Source: Streptomyces sp. WM6378 (lineage in GTDB: Bacteria > Actinomycetota > Actinomycetes > Streptomycetales > Streptomycetaceae). Taken from it: 55,038 nt of DNA. Position 1 is the first letter of the stretch; every line of letters begins with the position of its first letter. Location of the stretch: positions 1 to 55,038 of the forward strand of contig NZ_LGDD01000313.1 in NCBI RefSeq assembly GCF_001279695.1. Reading direction: 5' to 3'. The translations under genes and the position numbers were made by a program. Below, piece after piece: positions 28,538 to 38,861 of the stretch. Below the pieces are notes generated by a model that had not been told where the DNA came from, did not search any database, and saw only the letters and a list, made by a program, of their open reading frames with translations.

Positions 28538-28805
28538 GCGGGAGCTCTTCCGTACGGCGACAGGGTCGGCCACCGAACGAGGCCGGCGGCGTGCGAGGAC
28601 CCGGCACGCACAACGGCACACCGGGTCGCCCCACCTTGGTAACCCAAACCCCCATTGCCACCCAAACCGCCCATCTACTAACGAAAGCCGTAACGATCAG
28701 AACGGGAATACCGCGAATCCCCGGCCAACAACGCCTATGTCGCCTAGTAGGCGCGAAACCCCCTGTGCGCCTTGTCACCGCCGCCGGGTCGCAAGCCCGT
28801 CCCTT
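28538..28805. promoter_or_regulatory. Upstream region of the M23 gene with repeats
   Basis: This gene-free stretch has a perfect dyad CGCCTAGTAGGCG (28741-28753) and, nearer the gene, two direct copies of ACCCAAACC about 19 bp apart next to TTGGTAACCCAA (about 28636-28665). The AT content is higher than in the surroundings. These may be regulator sites for the peptidase gene on the minus strand; no promoter hexamers stand out. Confidence 0.35.
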
Positions 28806-28904
28806 TCAGGACCAAGGTCCCGCGAGCCTCGCCAGGCGCGCGAACTCGCCCTTGGGGCAGTTGATGAACGATGCGCGGATGTCCCGCTCGGTTACGGCCT
28901 TCAT
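28806..28904 (-). pseudogene. Remnant of an FBP-domain (treble-clef zinc-finger) protein
   Basis: The frame from ATG 28904 encodes MKAVTERDIRASFINCPKGE and about 12 more residues before a stop. This matches the N terminus of the Streptomyces FBP-domain proteins I remember (MKPLTEREIRAAFVNC-KGEA type), which are normally about 150-160 residues with a C-terminal zinc finger. The downstream parts, including the GGGV and cysteine motifs, are not recognisable in any frame. I read it as a gene that lost most of its length by deletion, leaving a fragment beside the Trypco2 operon. Confidence 0.5.
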
Positions 28905-29035
28905 GCCGCGGGACGCTGATACTAGGACCATTAGGCAGCAACCTAACATTTCGAGGCCGAGCGCCGCAGGCGCACGCCTCTGTCCCAACTCCCGTTCACA
29001 GAGCCAGAATTGGGGTGAGGCGAGGGGGCCGCACC

Positions 29036-29422
29036 ATGACCGGCGACAGACATACCGACGACGCGCATGACGACGGCACGCACGAGGACGGCACGCACGC
29101 ATTCGACGGGATCGAGCTGGCCGACGCCATCGAGTCCGTACGCGATCAGCTCACCGAAGCCGCCGCCCGGGCCACCGGGCAGCCGCTGGTCTTCGAACTC
29201 GGCGACATCCAGATGGAGTTCACGCTCGAACTGCGCAAGGAAGTCAAGGGCGGCCTCAAGGTCCGGGCCTGGGTGGTGGACGCGGGCGCCGACGCCGGGC
29301 GCAGCACGGGGCGTACGCACAAGGTGTCCTTCACCCTGAAGCCGCACGCCGCCGACGACGGCGCCGCCTGGAAGGTCGGCAACGACCGGCCCGGCGGCGG
29401 CTTCGGGACCGGGCCGCGGTGA
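29036..29422 (+). CDS. Trypco2 (trypsin-co-occurring domain 2) protein
   Basis: A 128-residue cytoplasmic protein. The first 22 residues are Asp/His/Thr-rich and look disordered. Residues 25-105 form a small alpha/beta domain with IELADAIESVRDQLTEAAAR, a strand pair VFELGDIQMEFTLELRKE and GLKVRAWVVDAGAD, and KVSFTLKP. This fits the Trypco2 domain, known from gene neighbourhoods with trypsin-like or NTPase conflict proteins, whose biochemical role is undetermined. GAGGGGGCC precedes the ATG. The stop overlaps the start of the trypsin-NACHT gene (GTGA), so the two are coupled. A likely role is substrate, adaptor or regulator of the protease. Confidence 0.8.
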   Translation: MTGDRHTDDAHDDGTHEDGTHAFDGIELADAIESVRDQLTEAAARATGQPLVFELGDIQMEFTLELRKEVKGGLKVRAWVVDAGADAGRSTGRTHKVSFTLKPHAADDGAAWKVGNDRPGGGFGTGPR

Positions 29423-32400
29423 GTACGTCACTGCCCACGACCGCCGACCGGGTCGTGGCCGTGCTGTCCGACGGGCACCAGGGCAGCGGGGTCATCGTGT
29501 CCCCGTGGCTGGTGCTGACCTGTGCGCACAACCTGGTCGGCGCCCCGCCGGTCCGGCTCGCGCACCCCGCGATCGGCGAGGTGACCGCCCAAGTCCTGTG
29601 GCAGGACGCCCAGTTGGACGCCGCGCTGATCTACAGCGCCGAGGAGCTGCTGCCCGGCCTTCTGCGGCTCGGCACCGTCGACACCGCGCAGTCGCTGCCC
29701 GGCTGCGAGATCATCGGCTTCCCCGACATCCAGCGCTACGGCGCGGACCACCACCTCGACTACGACCAGTTCGTGGGCACGGTCCTGCCGGTCGCGGGCA
29801 GCCTGCGCGACGACCTGGTCTGCGAGCTGCACCGGCCCCCTGCCGCCGAGCGCGCGGACGGCAGCTCGCCGCTCGCGGGTCTGTCCGGCGCGCCGCTCTT
29901 CGCGGCGGCCACCCTGCTCGGCCTGGTCAAGGAGATCCCGCGCGGGCGCGGCCACCGCCGGGTGGTGTGCGTGCCGCTGCGGGGCATCTTCGCCTCGGAG
30001 GGATTCCGCGCCGCGTTCGCCACGCTCGCCGCCGTGACCACCCTCGAACTGGTCACCGGCGTCCCCCCGGAGGACCAGCGCTACGAGCACGAGTACGCCG
30101 AGGCGATCGGCGCCTCGTACCGCAAGACGAAGATCTTCGGCCTGGACGAGCTGAACAAGCGGGACTCCGAATGGGACCTCGACACCGCCTACCTCAGCCT
30201 GGAGGCCAGACCCAAGGCCACCGAGCCCCCGCAGGCCGGCCGCCCCCTGATGGACAGCGCGCCGCAGCGCATCGACACCCTGCTCGCCTCCCGACCCCGG
30301 GTCCTGATCCGCGGCGAGGCGGGCGCCGGGAAGACCACCCTGGTGTGGTGGCTCGCGGCGCACGCGGCGGCCGGCCGGCTCGGCCCGGGGCTCGCGGACC
30401 TCAACGCGCTCGTCCCGTTCGTGGTGCCGCTGCGCACCCTGCGCGCCCAGGGCGCCACCTTCCCGCTGCCCGCCCAACTCCCCACCGCCGCACGGCTCGT
30501 GGTGGACGCGGCGCCCGAGGGCTGGGCCGGGCGCGTCCTGAAGACCGGGCAGGCGCTGCTCCTGGTCGACGGCCTCGACGAGGTTCCCCAGGAGGACCGC
30601 GAGGAGGCGCACCGCTGGCTCGCCGCCCTCCTGGACCGCTATCCGCGCACGCGCTGCGTGGTGACGGTGCGGCCGATGGCGGTCGAGCCGGACTGGCTGA
30701 AGTACGCGGGCTTCGAGGAGCTCAGGCTGCTCCCCATGAACGACGAGGACATCACCGCGTTCATCGCCGCCTGGCACCGCGCGGCCCGCCTCGACAGCGG
30801 CCCGCACGAGGACCTGGACGAGCTGGAGCGCGACCTGTCCGAACAGTTCAAACAGAACAGCACCCTGCGGGGCCTGGCCCGCACCCCGCTGCTGTGCGCG
30901 GTGATCTGCGCCCTGCACCGGCTGCGCCAGGGCTTCCTGCCGGACACCCGCTGGAAGCTGTACGAGGCGGCTTTACGGATGCTGCTCGGCAACCGGGACC
31001 AGCAGCGCAAGGTCGAGGCGCCCGAGGGCATCCAGATCAGCGCGGACGAGTGCACCGAGCTGCTCCAGCGGATCGCGGTGTGGCTGGTGCGCGAGGGCCA
31101 GTCGGAGTTCTCCCGCGACCAGGCGCTGCGCCAGCTCAAGCGGGCCCTGTCGGGCATGGAGAACGTACGCGGCCAGGGCACCCCCGAAGACGTGCTGCGG
31201 CATCTGCTCAACCGCAGCGGGCTGCTCCAGGAACGCGCCGACGACGTCTTCCAGTTCACCCACCGCACCTTCCAGGACTTCCTGGCCGCCAAGGAGTTCG
31301 TGGAGGACGGCCACCTGGGCGAGCTCCTGCGGCACGCCTCCGAGGAGCAGCAGTGGCAGGACGTGATCCTGCTCGCCGCCGGGCACTGCGGCCGCCGCGA
31401 CCGGCCGGTCCTCATCAACGGCCTCCTGGACGCGGGCTCCCGCCGGCAGAGCCACCAGGACAAGGCGAAGATCCACGTGCTCGCGGCCCGCTGCGCCCAG
31501 CACGCCGCCTACCTGGACGAGACGACCGCCCGCCGGGTCCGCGAGCACATCAGCGCGCTGCTCCCGCCCCGCGACCTGGAGACCGTCACGCTCCTGGCCC
31601 GCCTCGGCCCGACCGTCCTCGATCACTTGCCGGCCCCGTGCGAGACGCCCCCCGAAGCACTGGCGAACGTCGTCGGGCTCATCAACCGGGTCGGCAACGC
31701 GGAGTCCATCGAGCACGCCCGCGCCTGGTCCGCCGCCCACCCGGACGCCGTCGACCTGTTCGCCACCGAGTGGTCGCGCTACCCCGCCGAGCGGTACGCC
31801 CGCGAGGTGCTCGCCCGCCTCGACCTGCGCGAGGCCCGGCTGCACGTGGAGACCCGCTGGCAGCTCGCCCAGCTCCCGCACGTCCCCGACGCCCGCCGGC
31901 TGTGGATCACCGTGCCGCCCGACCTCACCGCGGACGAGCTGCACACCGCGCTGCGCGGCAGGAAGGTGGCGGCCCTGCGCCTGAACGGCTGCGAGAGCCT
32001 CACCGACCTGGCGTTCCTGCGGGACAGTGCGGAACGCCTCGAAGACCTGGAGGTGCTGCGGGGTTCGGGACTGCGCGACCTCTCCCAGCTCGCCCGGCTG
32101 CCGGGCCTGACCTCGCTCGGACTGCTCGACGTGTCCGCCCAGGAGGTCGACCTGGCCCCGCTCGGCGAGCTCCCCGCGCTGCGCACCCTGCTGTTCGGCA
32201 GCAGCACCGACCTGCACCTGGCGCAGCTGCCGGTCCTGAACGGCGTCACCACCCTGCACCTGGAGGCCGACCAGGTCGCCGGCTTCGACGCCCTGAGCCA
32301 CTGGCCCGCCCTCAGCTACCTGGAGCTCGCCCCCTCCTCCTCGGCCACCACCCGGCGGCTCCTGGCGTACGTACGCGGGCGGCCCGGCATCACCCGGCTC

Positions 32401-32652
32401 GGGGTCGCGCTCAGCTCGGTGGCGGCCCTCGCCGGGGTGGCGCCGCTGCCCAGCGTGCGCCACCTCGACCTGTGGCTCGCCAACTCCGACGGCGACCTCG
32501 GCGCGGTCCTCACGGTGTTCCCCGCGCTGACGACAGTGGACCTCGCGGTGGGCATCGTCCAGGCCGGCTCCTGGAACCCGGCCGCCCTGCTGCGTCGCCC
32601 CGGCCTGACGGTCACGGTCAACGGCGGGCCGCCACCACCCGAACTCACCTGA
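29419..32652 (+). CDS. Trypsin-like protease-NACHT NTPase-LRR-like protein (NLR-like)
   Basis: A 1077-residue three-part protein. Residues 1-200 are a trypsin-like protease with an apparently complete triad: His37 (TCAHN), Asp67 (QLDAAL) and Ser156 (GLSGAP). Residues about 285-625 are a NACHT STAND NTPase: Walker A GEAGAGKTT (299-307), Walker B LLLVDGLDE (380-388), a sensor-like VVTVRP, ARTPLLCAV, and FTHRTFQDF (613-621) near the end of the winged-helix part. After a helical stretch, about 800-1077 has irregular leucine-rich repeats (LRLNGC, LEDLEVL, LTSLGLL types), probably for sensing. No signal peptide or membrane helix is seen. Leu519 is encoded by TTA. By analogy with NACHT defence proteins, ligand binding may trigger oligomerisation and proteolysis; the target is unknown. 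Confidence 0.9.
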   Translation: MSTSLPTTADRVVAVLSDGHQGSGVIVSPWLVLTCAHNLVGAPPVRLAHPAIGEVTAQVLWQDAQLDAALIYSAEELLPGLLRLGTVDTAQSLPGCEIIGFPDIQRYGADHHLDYDQFVGTVLPVAGSLRDDLVCELHRPPAAERADGSSPLAGLSGAPLFAAATLLGLVKEIPRGRGHRRVVCVPLRGIFASEGFRAAFATLAAVTTLELVTGVPPEDQRYEHEYAEAIGASYRKTKIFGLDELNKRDSEWDLDTAYLSLEARPKATEPPQAGRPLMDSAPQRIDTLLASRPRVLIRGEAGAGKTTLVWWLAAHAAAGRLGPGLADLNALVPFVVPLRTLRAQGATFPLPAQLPTAARLVVDAAPEGWAGRVLKTGQALLLVDGLDEVPQEDREEAHRWLAALLDRYPRTRCVVTVRPMAVEPDWLKYAGFEELRLLPMNDEDITAFIAAWHRAARLDSGPHEDLDELERDLSEQFKQNSTLRGLARTPLLCAVICALHRLRQGFLPDTRWKLYEAALRMLLGNRDQQRKVEAPEGIQISADECTELLQRIAVWLVREGQSEFSRDQALRQLKRALSGMENVRGQGTPEDVLRHLLNRSGLLQERADDVFQFTHRTFQDFLAAKEFVEDGHLGELLRHASEEQQWQDVILLAAGHCGRRDRPVLINGLLDAGSRRQSHQDKAKIHVLAARCAQHAAYLDETTARRVREHISALLPPRDLETVTLLARLGPTVLDHLPAPCETPPEALANVVGLINRVGNAESIEHARAWSAAHPDAVDLFATEWSRYPAERYAREVLARLDLREARLHVETRWQLAQLPHVPDARRLWITVPPDLTADELHTALRGRKVAALRLNGCESLTDLAFLRDSAERLEDLEVLRGSGLRDLSQLARLPGLTSLGLLDVSAQEVDLAPLGELPALRTLLFGSSTDLHLAQLPVLNGVTTLHLEADQVAGFDALSHWPALSYLELAPSSSATTRRLLAYVRGRPGITRLGVALSSVAALAGVAPLPSVRHLDLWLANSDGDLGAVLTVFPALTTVDLAVGIVQAGSWNPAALLRRPGLTVTVNGGPPPPELT

Positions 32653-32713
32653 GAAATAAGGGAGTTGGTGCGCTGCCGTTGCGTTACGAAGGCGCTTCCA
32701 CAGCGGCACGAAA

Positions 32714-32766
32714 AAGGGGCTGCCCCGGTTCGTACGTTCGTCACGTACAAGCCGGGGCAGCCCCTT
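32714..32766. terminator. Strong bidirectional terminator
   Basis: A 23-bp stem with two mismatches (AAGGGGCTGCCCCGG start on the left arm, mirrored on the right arm) and a 7-nt loop, flanked by A-rich sequence on the left. It separates the convergent trypsin-NACHT gene and clpC and can stop transcription from both sides. Confidence 0.9.
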
Positions 32767-32788
32767 CAGGCAAGGCCTCCGGAGAGGA

Positions 32789-35317
<2,529 letters not shown>

Positions 35318-35522
35318 CGTTAATCGCTCCTCAGAGCGGTCGGGCAGTAAGGGGGCGGTCCCCTCCCTGTCCTTCCGCATGCTAGTCCCGCAGGGCGGGA
35401 CAGCTCATTCCAACTGCCGACACCCGTTCATTGCCTCCCGGCCCGAACAGCCGACAACTGCTCCAACCCGATGGTGCGAGACGATGTTCCCGCAGGCCAG
35501 GCAGATACCCCTGTCTCCAGTA

Positions 35523-35536
35523 CGCCGATGGCGAAC
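35523..35536 (-). promoter_or_regulatory. ClgR-type operator upstream of clpC
   Basis: On the minus strand the sequence is GTTCGCCATCGGCG, an exact fit to the GTTCGC-N5-GCG pattern known for ClgR, the activator of clp and lon genes in Streptomyces. It lies in the 430-bp interval between clpC and the next gene, which holds no other recognisable gene or RNA. Confidence 0.65.
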
Positions 35537-35747
35537 GTGAGACCGCCTGACGAGCGTGTCGCCCCTCCCCACTAGGAATGTCTTACCCGTCCGGACTGAC
35601 ACTCCATGCGGCGCACCCCGGTTCCGTAAGCTACGGGCGAACAACCTTGCGCCCGCTCACGCCCCCAAGCGCCGCACTTTCCACAACGGAGCGCAGTCGT
35701 CCGGAAACTCAGCGTAACCCAGCGACGTTTCTCCAGTTGCTCCGGGC

Positions 35748-36380
35748 ATGGCCTTCACCGTGCCGGCACCTCGCGCCCCCCTGGATGGCCCGCTCGCGCA
35801 GTGGTACGAACGCGAGCTCGGCTGGGCCGTTTCGTCCGGTCCCCCCGTCCAGCTGCTCACCGGACTGCGCTTCGACGTCCTGGAGCTCCCGGCGACCGCC
35901 GGATTCGCCTTGCTGAAGCGGCACGAGCGGACGGGACCGGTCGCCCTGGTGGGGTGCCGGATGCGGCTGCTCGTGGCGGCCGGAAGCGCGGACGAGCTGC
36001 CGGGGCTGCTCGACTGGCTGGAGTGGGGCGGCGTCGGCCTCGATCTGACGGCCGTCGGCGCCGGAGGCCGGATCACCGCACCCGTGCCGCCGGGATGGTC
36101 CGGCTCGCGGGGGGCCGCCGTCTGGCTGCGGCCCCCCGAGCCCGGGTGCGAGGTGGAAGCGCGGCTGCCCTCATTCACCGGATTCACTCAGTGCGGTGGT
36201 GCCGGTGAAAAGGGTGCTTCCCAGGGTCCGGGGACCCTGCCGGGCGGTCGCGCCGCGTGCCTCAGCCTCGTGAGGCTGGTGGCAGCGGCGGCGACGGAAT
36301 GCCACCGGGCCCGGTTGTTTCACGCGAAATCCCCAGGTGGTGCGGGGAACGCGGGAACTCAGCCGTTCTGCTTCTCGTAG
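35748..36380 (+). CDS. SCO3374-family protein, related to primase-polymerase N domain
   Basis: A 210-residue protein of the family named after S. coelicolor SCO3374, which sits in the same place next to clpC. Residues about 15-140 (LAQWYERELGWAVSSGPPVQ, FDVLELPATAG, LLVAAGSADELPGLLDWLEWGG) resemble the N-terminal AEP-type primase/polymerase-like domain of actinobacterial proteins, but no catalytic Asp/His set is evident. The C-terminal 60 residues are Gly/Ala-rich and look less conserved. The frame overlaps the convergent lsr2 end by 22 bp. The function is unknown. Confidence 0.75.
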   Translation: MAFTVPAPRAPLDGPLAQWYERELGWAVSSGPPVQLLTGLRFDVLELPATAGFALLKRHERTGPVALVGCRMRLLVAAGSADELPGLLDWLEWGGVGLDLTAVGAGGRITAPVPPGWSGSRGAAVWLRPPEPGCEVEARLPSFTGFTQCGGAGEKGASQGPGTLPGGRAACLSLVRLVAAAATECHRARLFHAKSPGGAGNAGTQPFCFS

Positions 36381-36700
36381 GCCTCACGGATTTCGGCCGG
36401 GACGCGTCCGCGGTCGTTCACGTTGTAACCCTGCTCCTTGGCCCACTTGCGGATCTCGGCAGTGTTCTGGTTGCCGGTGCCGAGCAGCGCGCCACGGGCC
36501 TTGCCGCGACCGCCCGCCGCGCGGCCACCGGTGCGCCGGCCGCTCTTCACGTACGGCTCAAGGAGACCCCGGAGCTTGTCCGCGTTGGCGGTGGTGAGGT
36601 CGATCTCGAAGCTCTTCCCGTCAAGAGCGAACGTCACGGTCTCGTCAGCCTCGCCACCGTCGAGGTCATCGACAAGAAGGACCTGAACCTTCTGTGCCAC
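36359..36700 (-). CDS. lsr2: Nucleoid-associated xenogeneic silencer Lsr2
   Basis: A 113-residue DNA-bridging protein that binds AT-rich DNA and silences acquired and specialised-metabolism genes. The N-terminal dimerisation domain (AQKVQVLLVDDLDGGEADET onward, residues 2-55) is followed by a basic Gly/Arg linker (60-75) and the C-terminal DNA-binding domain with TAEIRKWAKEQGYNVNDRGR, which includes the RGR AT-hook-like motif. The GTG at 36700 has AAAGGA 6 nt upstream and is preferred over ATG 36715. It sits at the position of the main lsr2 copy in Streptomyces. Confidence 0.97.
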   Translation of the reverse strand: MAQKVQVLLVDDLDGGEADETVTFALDGKSFEIDLTTANADKLRGLLEPYVKSGRRTGGRAAGGRGKARGALLGTGNQNTAEIRKWAKEQGYNVNDRGRVPAEIREAYEKQNG

Positions 36701-36853
36701 CGGATTTCCTTTCATCGAAAATGCAGTACGCGGAAAGGAAACCGCTTTTGCCTGGAAAACACAAACCCCCAGGAGAGGTTCAGGATCCTTGCTCTGCGGG
36801 AAACGTACGCGATTCGGACATAGGGTTCTGACAGCTTCCTGCCGCTTCCCCGA

Positions 36854-37384
36854 TCACAGGTGCAGAAGCATCCGGGTGTTGCCCAAGGTGTTCGGCTTCA
36901 CTCGTTCGAGACCGAGGAACTCGGCGACGCCCTCGTCATAGGAGCGCAGCAGCTCGCTGTAGACATCTGTGTCGACGGTATCGACCGGAGTCTCCCCGAT
37001 CTCCGTGAACCCGTGCTTCGTGAAGAAGGCGACCTCGAAGGTAAGACAGAAAACCCGGCGCACTCCGAGCCAGCGCGCGGTCTGGAGCAGCTTGCCGAGT
37101 ACGAGATGTCCGATCCCGGATCCGTGGAACTCGGGGTCCACGGCAAGAGTGCGCACTTCGGCGAGGTCTTCCCACATCACGTGCAGCGCCCCGCACCCCA
37201 CCACCCGGGCGTCCGAGTCGCGTTCCGCCACCCAGAACTCCTGGATGGACTCGTAAAGGGTGACCGTTGCTTTGTCGAGCAGGATCCCGTCGCCGACGTA
37301 CGCATCGAGAAGGCTTCGCACGGACGGTACATCGCCGGTCCTGGCCCGGCGGACGGTGACCGCATTTGCGGCGGGATAAGACAT
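36854..37384 (-). CDS. argA: Amino-acid N-acetyltransferase (ArgA type)
   Basis: A 176-residue GNAT enzyme that makes N-acetyl-glutamate for arginine synthesis. It resembles the short stand-alone ArgA of mycobacteria, with the characteristic ends LDKATVTLYESIQEFWVAE and KPNTLGNTRMLL. The acetyl-CoA loop is VDPEFHGSGIGHLVLG (about residues 84-99) and the beta strand before it is DLAEVRTLAV. The gene starts 9 bp after the BlaI-type gene stop on the same strand, so they are probably one transcript. Confidence 0.9.
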   Translation of the reverse strand: MSYPAANAVTVRRARTGDVPSVRSLLDAYVGDGILLDKATVTLYESIQEFWVAERDSDARVVGCGALHVMWEDLAEVRTLAVDPEFHGSGIGHLVLGKLLQTARWLGVRRVFCLTFEVAFFTKHGFTEIGETPVDTVDTDVYSELLRSYDEGVAEFLGLERVKPNTLGNTRMLLHL

Positions 37385-37393
37385 GCCTGGACG

Positions 37394-37837
37394 CTATCGC
37401 CCCGCACTGTCCCCGGGCGCATCGCCCTCTCGGGACTCTTCGGATCCGTGTTCGGCTTCGCGGTCCCGTTCTGGTTCCGGCTCCTGCACCATGCGCACGG
37501 CATCGCGCAGCGCTTCGCGCTCCTCGGGGGACATCATGCCGAAGAAGGCGACGAGTGCGGCCGCCCGGTTGTCGCTCTGGGACCAGGCTTCGTTCATCAG
37601 GGCCGCGGCGTACGCGGCGCGGGTGGAGACCGCCGTATATCGATAGGCCCGCCCGTCGACTTCCCGGCGGACCCAGCCCTTCTGATGGAGATTGTCCATT
37701 ACGGTCATGACCGTGGTGTACGCGATGGACCGTTCCTGCTGAAGGTCTTCGAGGACTTCCCGGACGGTCACGGGACGGTTCCACTGCCAGACGCGGGTCA
37801 TGACGGCGTCTTCCAGCTCTCCCAATTGGCGGGGCAC
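37394..37837 (-). CDS. BlaI/MecI-family winged-helix repressor
   Basis: A 147-residue regulator. Residues 1-80 form the BlaI winged helix (LGELEDAVMTRVWQWNRPVT, SIAYTTVMTVMDNLHQKG, YRYTAV). The dimerisation part follows, with AFFGMMSPEEREALRD, and the last 35 residues are an acidic Glu/Arg-rich tail. A BlaR-type protease-sensor gene, usual for this family, is not seen nearby. The GTG start lacks a Shine-Dalgarno; TATGGT lies 6 nt before it and a dyad covers this region, suggesting a leaderless, autoregulated transcript. Confidence 0.9.
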   Translation of the reverse strand: MPRQLGELEDAVMTRVWQWNRPVTVREVLEDLQQERSIAYTTVMTVMDNLHQKGWVRREVDGRAYRYTAVSTRAAYAAALMNEAWSQSDNRAAALVAFFGMMSPEEREALRDAVRMVQEPEPERDREAEHGSEESREGDAPGDSAGR

Positions 37838-37860
37838 ATCTGCACCATAGTGGGAGATGT
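37836..37860. promoter_or_regulatory. Dyad over the BlaI-type gene start
   Basis: ACATCT and AGATGT (37836-37841 and 37855-37860) form perfect 6-bp arms around 13 bp that include a smaller CAC-GTG dyad and the TATGGT -10 element (minus strand, 37849-37844). It overlaps the GTG start codon, a typical place for autorepression. Confidence 0.55.
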
Positions 37861-37895
37861 CGCGAATGGCTGGTTATTTGCAGTTAGCGCGCAGC

Positions 37896-37931
37896 AAAAA
37901 GGGCGCACGTGGGGAAATACCCCGTGCGCCC
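37896..37931 (-). terminator. Intrinsic terminator with U-tract
   Basis: GGGCGCACG(T)GGGG pairs with CCCCGTGCGCCC (12-bp stem, one bulged base, short AAATA loop). On the minus strand it is followed by TTTTT. It lies about 30 bp past the stop of the small membrane-protein gene and is the most classical terminator in the window. Confidence 0.85.
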
Positions 37932-37961
37932 CCGCTGTGTGTGCCCGTCCGGACGGTGAGG

Positions 37962-38135
37962 TCAGGACGAGGCGGGCTTCTGCCGGGCGGCCTCGGCGCG
38001 GGCGAGCGCGCTGTCCACGGCCGCGTCCTCCTTGCCCTTGTTGGGACCACCCTGGCTCTTCACGATCGTCACGACGAGCGCGATGAAGAAGATGGCCATC
38101 ACCACGGGGGGCAGAAGCGCGGAAACGTAGTCCAT
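37962..38135 (-). CDS. 57-residue single-pass membrane protein
   Basis: A small protein, MDYVSALLPPVVMAIFFIAL then VVTIVKSQGG and a charged C terminus (KEDAAVDSALARAEAARQKP). Residues 5-26 form one clear membrane helix; the tail is a short amphipathic helix, likely cytoplasmic. The function is unknown. Reality is supported by codon usage, a good stop-proximal terminator, and its position 13 bp after the upstream gene on the same strand. No Shine-Dalgarno is visible; TACTCT lies 6 nt before the ATG. Its length falls below common gene-calling cutoffs. Confidence 0.75.
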   Translation of the reverse strand: MDYVSALLPPVVMAIFFIALVVTIVKSQGGPNKGKEDAAVDSALARAEAARQKPASS

Positions 38136-38148
38136 ACCGACAGAGTAG

Positions 38149-38769
38149 CTAGCCCGCCCTGCGCTCCTCTGGCGGGGGCACGGGTCGGCGGCGCGGCGGG
38201 AAGACCTCGGAGGGCTTCGGTACGGGGCGGTCCGGCGCGGGGTGCGCGGGGGCCGGGCGGGCCGGGGTGGCGGGGCGCGGCTCGGCGGACTTGTCCTTGC
38301 CCTTGTCCGCGGCGCCTCCGTCGACCAGCGTCAGGAGCCGGGTGCGCTGGGCCGGAGCGGTGACCGCGCGGCCGGCCAGGCGGGCCCGCACCGAGCGTTC
38401 CGCGATCCGGCGGCAGCGCTCCAGGAGGGCCGCGCAGACCGGGTCCGAGCGCAGCGCGCGCAGGGCGGCCAGGTCGTCGGGCCCGGGGTCGTAGCCGGCC
38501 GCCAGGGCGTCCTGGAGCAGCTCGGTGTAGCCGGGCAGCGAGCCGGGCAGCGCGTCACGGTAACGGGCGAGGTCGGCCAGGAGGAAGGCGCGCAGCCGGT
38601 CCGCCTCGCGGACGGCCTCGTCCACGGAGTCGGCCAGGCGCAGACAGTCCTGGATGTCCTGGTCCTTGACGGCGGTGGGGTGCAGGGCGATGGCCAGGGC
38701 GCGTCGGAGCACACGCAGCTCGTCCGCGCCGAACGCCATGCCGCCTCGGGATCCGTAGGGCGTGGGCAT
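38149..38769 (-). CDS. Conserved hypothetical protein with Pro-rich tail
   Basis: A 206-residue protein with no recognised family. Residues 10-140 are predicted all-helical (GADELRVLRRALAIALHP, CLRLADSVDEAVREADRLRA, and an Arg/Leu-rich run to about 140). The last 60 residues are a Pro/Ala/Arg-rich, probably disordered tail that ends in a basic cluster. The ATG at 38769 has TATCGT 6 nt upstream and no Shine-Dalgarno; an ATG at 38739 is the alternative. It precedes the small membrane-protein gene by 13 bp on the same strand. Confidence 0.75.
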   Translation of the reverse strand: MPTPYGSRGGMAFGADELRVLRRALAIALHPTAVKDQDIQDCLRLADSVDEAVREADRLRAFLLADLARYRDALPGSLPGYTELLQDALAAGYDPGPDDLAALRALRSDPVCAALLERCRRIAERSVRARLAGRAVTAPAQRTRLLTLVDGGAADKGKDKSAEPRPATPARPAPAHPAPDRPVPKPSEVFPPRRRPVPPPEERRAG

Positions 38770-38861
38770 GCGGCGACGATACGACCTGAAAGGACAAAAT
38801 CCGCTTAACAGGCCGATGCCGGGCGCGTGTCGGGGTGGTCCCGGCGCGCCCGGCCGCCGCT

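Noticed and set aside
28538..28805. Possible c-di-AMP (ydaO-type) riboswitch before the M23 peptidase gene
   Set aside because: Expected from the family in Streptomyces, but the conserved core segments could not be found on the minus strand.
28931..28946. TTAGG-N6-CCTAA resembling an iron (DtxR/IdeR) box
   Set aside because: The iron box needs 9 bp between arms and a TTAGGTTAG core; spacing and centre do not fit.
35405..35644. 79-codon minus-strand frame with a CLACG...GC pattern upstream of clpC
   Set aside because: Overlaps the ClgR box, has no ribosome site, and the cysteine pattern is not a recognised zinc ribbon.
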